From contig CM022665.1 in the NCBI GenBank assembly GCA_012295275.1, positions 4,725,167 to 4,789,166 of the forward strand: DNA of 64,000 nucleotides, read 5' to 3'. The position numbers and the translations under genes are program-made. The notes under the pieces were generated by a model. The model searched no databases, was not told the origin of the DNA, and saw nothing but the letters and a program-made list of their open reading frames with translations. Source of the stretch: Chrysomallon squamiferum. Taxonomy: Eukaryota > Mollusca > Gastropoda > Neomphalida > Peltospiridae. Shown piece by piece: positions 55,503-64,000 of this stretch (its first letter is position 1; each line of letters opens with the position of its first letter).

Positions 55503-55543
55503 CTTTCTGCCTATATACGTATGTCTGTGTGTGTGTGTGTATG

Positions 55544-55617
<74 letters not shown>
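55436..55617. repeat. Inverted (CT)n ... (GA)n microsatellite pair
   Basis: A pure CT run (55436-55500) and a pure GA run (55547-55617) flank a 46-bp spacer that contains a short (GT)n. The two arms are complementary over about 65 bp. Confidence 0.95.
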
Positions 55618-55620
<3 letters not shown>

Positions 55621-55966
55621 GTGAGTTTGTCTACTATCATTAAAAATCTGTATATCGTTTTATTTACTTCCATAAACAAAATAAAATACTGCAAAAACAA
55701 GATTGCTTATAACACATCTTATTTATTTTTTTTTTTTTTTTTTTTTTTTTTCTTTCTTATTATTATTATTATTATTTATTTTTTTTTTTTTTTGTTTGTT
55801 TTTTGTTTAGGGTGTTTATACATGACAATATCGATGGCTAGACTTTCGATGTCAGTCAGACTAACAAAACAAGTAAGATTAAAACGAGATCGATCCCTTG
55901 AAAGTGATTAGTCAAACACAATCTTTATTTGTCATCACAACATGAGGATAAAACAAATAATAATAA

Positions 55967-55997
<31 letters not shown>

Positions 55998-57098
55998 AAG
56001 AAGAATATTTTCCAGTATCTATTAGGTAAGCTGCAGACATTTTGAAGAACTAAATAAACTTGACTTCTTTCGTCGCAATCAACTTACGAAAACGCAGTTA
56101 ACGTTCTTAGATAACGGTGAACGGACTGGTCAGTAATTCCTATAACCAGCGGTTTGACTGGACGTCGTGCTATTTATTGCATGACTGGCTTTAATTATTT
56201 TTACAGTTAACAATTTATCCCAGGTAATGTTTACGAAAGCAGTCTAAATGATGTATTACTATTTGGCGGATTTGATATTATAAATTATTATACAATTATC
56301 TACCATTTTTCTATTTCATAAATTATTATTATTATTATTATTACTATTGTTGTTGTTGTAGTTGTAGTTGTTGTTTTCATCATAATCATTAATATAAAAC
56401 ACCCCCCCCAAAAAAAAGAGAACAAAACAATAGAGGTGGTATATATATATATATATATATATATATACTTTATCATTAGGAAAGGTTAGTGACAAAAATC
56501 GAAACTGTCATTTGAAAGCGTTCTACTACAGCGCTTGTACAAATTGCAGCCTCCGTCTATTTTTAGATGGTTCTGTAATCAGTAGCTCCGCCCACATGCC
56601 TAAAGCTACAGAATTCGAACAAACGCAGTGCTTGTGTATCGTAGAATAACTCGCCACTTGCATTTTTAGATAATTTAAGTCATAACATTTCGAGAAAAAA
56701 AATGTCTACGTAGAGTTTCAGTAATAATAAATTAGCTTTTTTTTTTTTTTTTTTACAGAGCGACGGATCTTTCATTTTTGCCTTCATTGAATTAAATTTT
56801 AATTTGTTTATTTTTTATTTATTTATTTAGTTAGTTACATTTTAATTTTGTATAATTTGTTTTTGAAATTTAGAGGCATTTTAAAGTATTTAGAGTCATA
56901 TTATTGCTTTTTAAGGTGGTTAAAATGTCACAGGTGTTGCAGGTACAAGTTAGGGGCAACAGAATGTATATAATCATGGCACTAAAGGCAATTAAAGGCG
57001 TAAGTGTGATACGTTTAATTGTTTTAAAGGAAAAAGACATACAAGAATCGGTAGTAGTACGATTTAAAGTTTAAACGATGAGCATATAAATCATAATG

Positions 57099-57139
57099 TT
57101 AGTAGTAGTAGTAGCAGTAGCAGTAATAGTGGTAGCAAC

Positions 57140-57182
<43 letters not shown>

Positions 57183-57220
57183 ATCGTAGTTTTTGTAGTA
57201 ACAGTAATAGTAGTAGTAAT
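57099..57220 (+). repeat. (TAG)n array with CAG/TGG interruptions
   Basis: A trinucleotide array, with related shorter arrays at 57430-57588. Val-rich and Thr-rich frames across it are repeat translations. Confidence 0.9.
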
Positions 57221-58782
57221 AGCAGTTGTCGTTAGTGTATTTGTAGAAGTGTTTGCATCTGTAGCAGTTGACAAGACAGATTAATTCCTATCATTTAAGA
57301 TTATTTTACAAGTAAAATGTGCCTGACCAGACATTAAACGGTAAATAATTAATAGCGATTTCCATTTTCAGATCATTAAGTAAAATAAAACGAAATAACA
57401 TTTAAAAGAAAGAAGTAACAAATGTGGCACTTGTGATAATAAATAGCAGTAATAATAGCAGCAGTAACAGAAAGAGTAGTCATAATAGTAGTAACTGTAA
57501 TACTAGTAGTAGTATATGTATTAGAAGCTAGTAATAGTGGTAGCTATAGCAGCAGCAGTAGCAATAGTAGTAGTAGTAGTAGTAGTAGTCTTCAGATGGT
57601 AACCTCCCCAAAGTCACACATACAAAGTTCAAGGTTAAGTGCACACACTATCATCACTACCATTTTACACACATTAATAATGTTTTGTCTGAGAAAGGAA
57701 GGAAGAAAAACGGAATACTGTGTAAAGGTTGCATTTATTTTATTGCGATTTTCAGCAATTCCGATAAGTTTCGTCATCAGATCTCAGACAGTATATTTAA
57801 ATACTATCTAAATAGCGGATTCATATTACTAAAAATAATATCTAAAAGCACATTATATTCAAGATGACAAACATTATTCAGAATAGTACATAAAAGCACA
57901 TTTTAACCATTTTTATTTATTTATTATTATTATTATTTTTAATTTTATATATATATATATATATTTTTTTTTTTTCAAAACGTAATTTCATTAGTAACAT
58001 TTTAACACAGCCAACCAAACGGCTTAGCCCTGGAGCAGTTGAATTAAGCATAGGTATGCATAGCCCAGTATTCCATCTGACTGCCGCTTGACTGTGTAAC
58101 TACTGTGTGCATGACTACACTGTGTGTGACTACTGCAACGTCTGACAAATGGGCATACACACCGTTCAGCTTGCTGACACATGGGAGTAGTTCAACGGAT
58201 CTGTTTAAAAACTGCTGATTGACAGCTTATGCTTTCAGGCAATGTTGTGTAACTGGCACATTTTTATTATATTTTGCTCTGAGCCATTTACTTCAAAACT
58301 TCCATGTTAAAATGATTCTTTCTAAAAGACGACGCTAGCACTTTAAAAAAAAAGGGAGCTAAATAGTTATTCACACACGTTTGTATGAAATGAGCCGCAC
58401 GTCCGCACAAACCTTACAAATCTCTTTGAACGATCTCTCCATACGTTTCAAAATGCTTGCTCGTGCTTGGATGAATGCTGCTCGTTAATTCTAAAATCTT
58501 GACAACATTATTTGTTTGAAGATGTATCCACACTAAAAGCAATCGCGGACTTTTTATTTCCGTTACCTCAGTCGCCCACTCAGATAACTAATGATGCTGA
58601 GTGGAAATTTCTTCTGTGATAGTTCTGCAATAAACATCCTGCCCAATAGATATATTTTACACATGGCTGTTTGTAATGTGGAATATTAAATTTCGATTAA
58701 CATTCAGTTTACAAGTTTGATGTATCATTTGATTGTTTCGATAGGCTGTATGAAGTTACTCATTACGTTACGAAACAGCAAG

Positions 58783-58891
<109 letters not shown>

Positions 58892-59532
58892 CAACCAGTC
58901 ATCCATTTTGTCACTCATTCACTCACTTCTTTCTCGGTCAATCTCTCACCAATGTCTCTCATGTGTATGTTTGTGTACATTTATACGTGTGCTTGAAGGT
59001 CATTCCAAATGCCTTGATTGCAAGAGTCGTAGCCCCAGAAATATGGCTCTGAATAACCGACTCGTCTATGTCCATATCTGTTTGGTGTCATAGAGAAAAA
59101 TGCCAATGGATATCAATAGCGTGATATATAATAAGAAGTATGAGCGTTACTGATGTTACATCAAAAGGACATGGATGAAAACCAACTAACTTCATTTCAA
59201 AATTGTCTGAAATCTATAAATTGCTTAAATAAATGTTTGCCACTGGAGTGAAGGTGCGAAGCTATAGACGACTACCAGTTTTAATTCAGCTTGAAAACAA
59301 AGAATAAGAAAAATATTATTACATAACTGTGTGTGACGGATGTTACGTTTTGTCCGCTAACATAAAATAAAGTTCTCTATCCATATTAAGCAGTACCTGG
59401 TTCACTCATTTAAAATCATTTTAATAGATGATTAAGATGATGACATGGTTTTATATCAAAAGCATGATTAATCACAATGGGGAAACTTTTTATCATTTCT
59501 CAGAATGAAGGGGACACGGCGACCATCCTCTG

Positions 59533-59919
59533 ATGGTTGGGACATTAATGGCCTCATTTCCGTTTTTCTATATCGGAAGAATTCATTTCAAATACACTGA
59601 CCTGTGGCATGCCGATAGTCATCTCAACAAAGGAAGATGCAAGCTTCACCTCAACTGTTTTCCTTTGTTTCACTGCAGCCCGAACATACCATTTTCAACA
59701 GGCCCTTTGAGAAATGACAAACACATTTCAGTGAATATTTATTTTTATTTTCTTCTGCATCGAAATCATGAAGCTGTTTTTGAAATTGTAACACTGGTCC
59801 ATCAGACCAAAATCAGTACAGTTTTGACTGAACTGGGAATCATTTCCAAAAGCATGTCAAGGTATGCTGTGATTAGTGTCTTCCGAATGTGCAAGCGAGT
59901 TAGGTTTTATCACAGCTGA
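59533..59919 (+). CDS. Unrecognised 128-codon open frame, doubtful
   Basis: An ATG-initiated frame of 128 residues, rich in Phe, His and Ser, inside a stretch (about 59440-60200) that is less AT-rich and less repetitive than its surroundings. No signal peptide, domain or motif is recognised, and no poly(A) signal follows closely. It may be chance, or a decayed transposon segment. Confidence 0.12.
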   Translation: MVGTLMASFPFFYIGRIHFKYTDLWHADSHLNKGRCKLHLNCFPLFHCSPNIPFSTGPLRNDKHISVNIYFYFLLHRNHEAVFEIVTLVHQTKISTVLTELGIISKSMSRYAVISVFRMCKRVRFYHS

Positions 59920-62211
59920 GTGCAGTATGCCAACATGCTACATGGATGCTGTAAAAAGAGCACTTTGTGTCTCATTCCTGATACCAACACGTATAATATG
60001 GCAGTACTCCATAAATTGGGGCAATAAGGAGGAAATGTAGAGGCACAAATCATCAGCTGTTCCCTTGTTCCTTTGAAATTATCTCATCTGAACCATTCTT
60101 CCAGACATACCAAGTATGTCATTTCGGTATGTCATTCATGTAAGTCATGGATATGAAAACTTTTCCTTCCTTGCAGTTTTAGCAGTTGTTTAGGAGTATG
60201 TGGAAATGATGATTTATCTAGGGCTGGGCACATTTGAATATATCCGGCCTTTATTGTCTCTGCTCTTTACCTAAAGTCCTGTGCTTTGCTCCCCGGTCTG
60301 CTATATTCTTTCTTCTACAGTCTTCTTTTGGATGGATTCGGATATCTTCCTTTCTATTTCTTTACTCTTCTGTCTACATGTGCTTTTTGCCTTTCTTTAA
60401 TTGTTATTAAACATAAAATCTGTGATTACTTTGTAATACTTTATCTTTTTCTTGGGCTGGAAATTATTATTATTATTTTTTTTTTCACAAGAGCATGAAA
60501 AATTGAATATATACCTTTATTTGTTATGAAGATGTTGCCTGCTGAAACAGGAGTGGATTTTGTTTTAGAAAATTGAAGACTTTGTGCAAGAATGTTGAAT
60601 AAATAAGTCAGTAGTAAAAAAAGTTCTTGATTTATATGAATCTGATGGATTTACTGCATTTAGTTTTCCCGTGTAGGATGTTAAAGTTTTCTTTTCTCTC
60701 TAAAATACAGATATAATGAAAACTGAGTGATTTACTTTTTATCTTTGCCTTGGCTTGTACTAAGAGAATTAGAATGTACATTATTATATACCTTCTTCTC
60801 ATATAAATACCCCCCCAAAAAACACATAGACTAGGCTCTTTGCTTGAAATCCAATATTTATTTAGCTATTTCCAAAAACTATTTTAAACTTCCTCCATTT
60901 TTCAGTTGATGCTATGGACATTATAAACTGAGTGAAATGACGTATCAAAGCCAGTTTAGTGTCAATGATTTCATGTGGTTAATATTCTTATTTTTGGGGT
61001 AGTCTGTAGTATTGAAATTATATAACGTGTCTTCATTTCAGATTCACACAAAAAAAAATAAGAGTCAAAAAGAATTTTCATGGTTTTCTCTAAGTTGAAA
61101 GTTTTGTGAATAACTGTTGATCCATTGCATAATGAAATTTTGAAATTATTACTTTTTGTTTTGTCCCTTAAGCCATGGAATTATCCAAATACATTTCAGT
61201 TTATGTACGTCTATCTGATAATGATGATGATGATGATGATGATAAAATGATGCAGTTTTGATATCAGAATATGAAAATTCTCAGATCTGCGGAGAAATCA
61301 CAACTTTAAAATCCTGCTGCCTGTAGGAGAACAATATATATATATATATATAAATTATTTAATATATATCTATATTTATCTATCTATCTGTCCGTTTGTC
61401 TGTCTGTCTATATTATAAAGGAATATGTATATGTGTATACATACACACACACGTATATACATTAACGGTCTTGCATTATCAGATCAGACATATCATGAGA
61501 TTTGGTGGGGGGTCATTTTTATTCATCTTTTTTCCATTTTCAGGATGACCTACTTACTATGACGTAGAAATATGTCAAAGAAAACAGAAATACTCTGGTA
61601 CCATGATGGTTATTATAATCGCAAAATACAATTACTCTAAAGAATTCTTCTCATGCTAGCTAATTCTCGAATTCGGTGACTACTTTGTCTCGACAGAAAA
61701 CAAGAGTACACACATAAAAACTACTTTATACAAATAGGAAAAATAACAATAAAAATGACCGGTTGACACATATGCCCATTTGTAGTGAAATCAACGGCAA
61801 CTTCGGAATAATATATTCAGTGTAATGCACACGCATACCTAATTTTATGATTTATTTGCATTTCAGTTATTTTATTTGAAACTGTAATTATTTGTCCTTA
61901 ACCAAGTTACTGGAACTAAAATACGAAAAAAGCAAACGAAAGAAACTGAAATAGCTATTCTGATTTAATTACCAAAGTATAAATTCGTGAAATGATGTAT
62001 ATGCTTTTTTTCTCAAACAATGTTTTTAGACTGTAAGAACTTGCAATTGAATTATTCATTTGATTAAGTAGAAAAGAGTCAGAAAAAGAAACAGGTGAGA
62101 GGGAAAAAATGAGATATAAAATGAATGATAGATAGAAAGACAGAAGGAAAGACTGAAAGAAAGAAAAAAAAATGAAAGAAAGGCAGAAAGAGTGAAAGAC
62201 AAAGTGTGAAA

Positions 62212-62302
<91 letters not shown>

Positions 62303-62311
62303 GAGAGAGAG
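62212..62311 (+). repeat. (GA)n microsatellite ending in (GT)n
   Basis: About 100 bp of GA with two interruptions, passing into a short GT run. It is preceded by a degenerate GAAA-rich purine tract from about 62080. Confidence 0.95.
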
Positions 62312-62509
62312 TGTGTGTGTGTTTGCATATTTTGGAAAATTTACTTTAAAGAACGAAATATATTATAAACATAAAATAAATGAAAGCAAAAAAAAAAAAC
62401 ATATTTTGATGCTGTTTTCTTTGAAAAGGGCCATCATTTTTACACAGACATTCACATAATCCAATTCTAGAAACACTTTTAAAAACAAACGTTTTAAAAT
62501 CCTTTCTCT

Positions 62510-62554
<45 letters not shown>

Positions 62555-62903
62555 TAGTTTTTTATTTTTATTCTGCGGTTTAACACCTCTTGCTGTTTTT
62601 TTTGTTTTTTTTAATTATTATTGCATCTTAATGTCGACGGCTTGTAATTACACATCGTAGAATGTCTTCGTTTAAAACATAAGCTGACAGGAAGTATCGT
62701 ATGGGCAACCTTCGAGACGTCGTGGAAATACTGCTGTTAAAAGGTTTCTAATGAATCAGCTTTGTAGAAAACATGATTACATCCATTAAGTAGTGTTCTG
62801 CAGTTTCTAACAGTCACCGACAACACTGTTACTGGTTTTTTTTTTTTTACAGTACTATTATTTACAATATCACTTAGATTAACGTGGTAATTACACTATG
62901 AAA

Positions 62904-63050
62904 TTAATACCCAATTAAATGAAAATCTTCTGGATCAGTGTTCTTCGCCAGTGTCTTTATCTCTAGTTCCAGACTTTCGTCACTGAAGTTACAATTTCGT
63001 TTGTCAAACTGGTGCATGTAGAACAAGTCAAAACTTGAGACCGATTTCTT
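62904..63050 (-). CDS. Possible orphan terminal exon of unknown gene
   Basis: On the minus strand an open frame ends FDLFYMHQFDKRNC, then SDESLELEIKTLAKN and DPEDFHLIGY before TAA. Codon choice and charge pattern look more coding-like than the surrounding AT-rich DNA. The upstream side is a poly-purine tract following a T run (63070-63092), so an acceptor there is possible but poor. No partner exon was found inside the window; chance is a real alternative. Confidence 0.2.
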   Translation of the reverse strand, partial: KKSVSSFDLFYMHQFDKRNCNFSDESLELEIKTLAKNTDPEDFHLIGY

Positions 63051-63228
63051 TCTATTTCTTTCTTCTTTTTTTTTTAAAAAAAAAAAAAAAAAAACTGCTG
63101 TCAAAGTCTTTCTGGGCATTGATGTTGTAAATAATTGTTATGCAGATTATTAAATTTTTAAATTTATTTTATTTTATTATTTTGTTTTACTGCGAATTTG
63201 GAAAGTTACTGAATTTGTACCAACCCCC

Positions 63229-63359
<131 letters not shown>

Positions 63360-64000
63360 AAATATATTAATAATTTTTTATTTTTTTTCATGAGCCAAAC
63401 AATATATATATAGTATTTTTCAGTGGTTTCACGTACTGCATAAACTATTATTTCATTTTAAGATTGTTTTTGTCCCTCTTCACGCTGGGGATTATTCTGA
63501 ATTTGTTGTTACATTTTAATCAATCAAAATATTCGAAATCAGTTTTCTGAAACATTATATTTTGAATTATTAATTGATACAGTACTCTGTATATTATGTG
63601 CTGTCATATTGATATTCGATACGTTTCAGATTGTGTGTTGAATAGCTAGTCTTACTGAAAAGTTTAAAATGAAAATTAATGAATATTTCTGAGTATTTTT
63701 TTTTTTATTATTTTCTTTTTGTTTCTATTATTCACATGCATCAATCATGTTTTCATTAACTTAATTTTCGGTTTGGCGTTTGGAAAACGATAGTTTTGTT
63801 GTTGTGGTGAAACACCATTATAATGGTTAATTGTTAGAGCTCAAACGTCGCTTCCGATGTGTGAGATGAAATATGAAACGACCAAAACATTAGAATCGTA
63901 TTTCTTAATTTCTCTTATGAAAATAACAGGAAATTTAAAAAAAAGAAAGACGAATCAAGTTATAACTCAAATACAATTATGCGAAATGCGTTATTATTTT

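Noticed and set aside
62613-62733. Minus-strand frame following a TTAACAG acceptor-like site
   Set aside because: About 40 codons, no partner exon and no similarity; the candidate exon at 62904-63050 already ends in a stop before it.

Overview
The window is animal nuclear DNA: AT-rich, dense in microsatellites, with intron-split genes whose exons join cleanly at GT/AG sites. Gene content, long T-rich introns, long (GA)n/(CT)n arrays and hAT/Tc1 debris suggest a mollusc, probably a cephalopod such as an octopus. The species is an inference; nothing in the sequence fixes it.

Layout. (1) 647-2198, minus strand: a compact three-exon gene with a TATA box and a poly(A) signal. It encodes a 104-residue secreted precursor: signal peptide, very cationic segment, KKR site, then a more acidic tail with a basic end. 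I do not recognise the family; it looks like an antimicrobial or other bioactive peptide precursor. (2) 8298-18226, plus strand: CCDC9 in 13 coding exons, probably with a non-coding first exon near 4.3 kb and a 3' UTR that may reach about 21.8 kb. (3) 24020-27860, plus strand: a 508-residue protein with two complete YrdC/Sua5-like domains in tandem, with an exact 228-residue period. (4) 29731-48947, plus strand: the DEAH-box RNA helicase DHX57 in 27 coding exons (about 1,348 residues), with one apparent +1 frameshift in exon 10. (5) 48948-64000: gene-poor, made of microsatellites, a hAT transposon end, a 77-bp direct repeat and a few unassigned ORFs.

CCDC9 and DHX57 are conserved genes linked to RNA handling, and their introns are strongly CpG-poor. 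The cationic-peptide gene, the double-YrdC gene and the intergenic DNA keep CpGs. That pattern fits invertebrate gene-body methylation of broadly expressed genes, and it suggests that the double-YrdC and peptide genes are expressed in a restricted way. Nothing indicates that the four genes form one pathway or operon.

Transposon remnants include a complete 180-bp palindromic MITE with 4-bp target duplications and a decayed Tc1/mariner transposase, both in DHX57 introns, a Zaphod/Charlie-like hAT relic in a CCDC9 intron, and a second hAT end at 53.6 kb. The most novel items are the double-YrdC protein and the cationic secreted peptide precursor.
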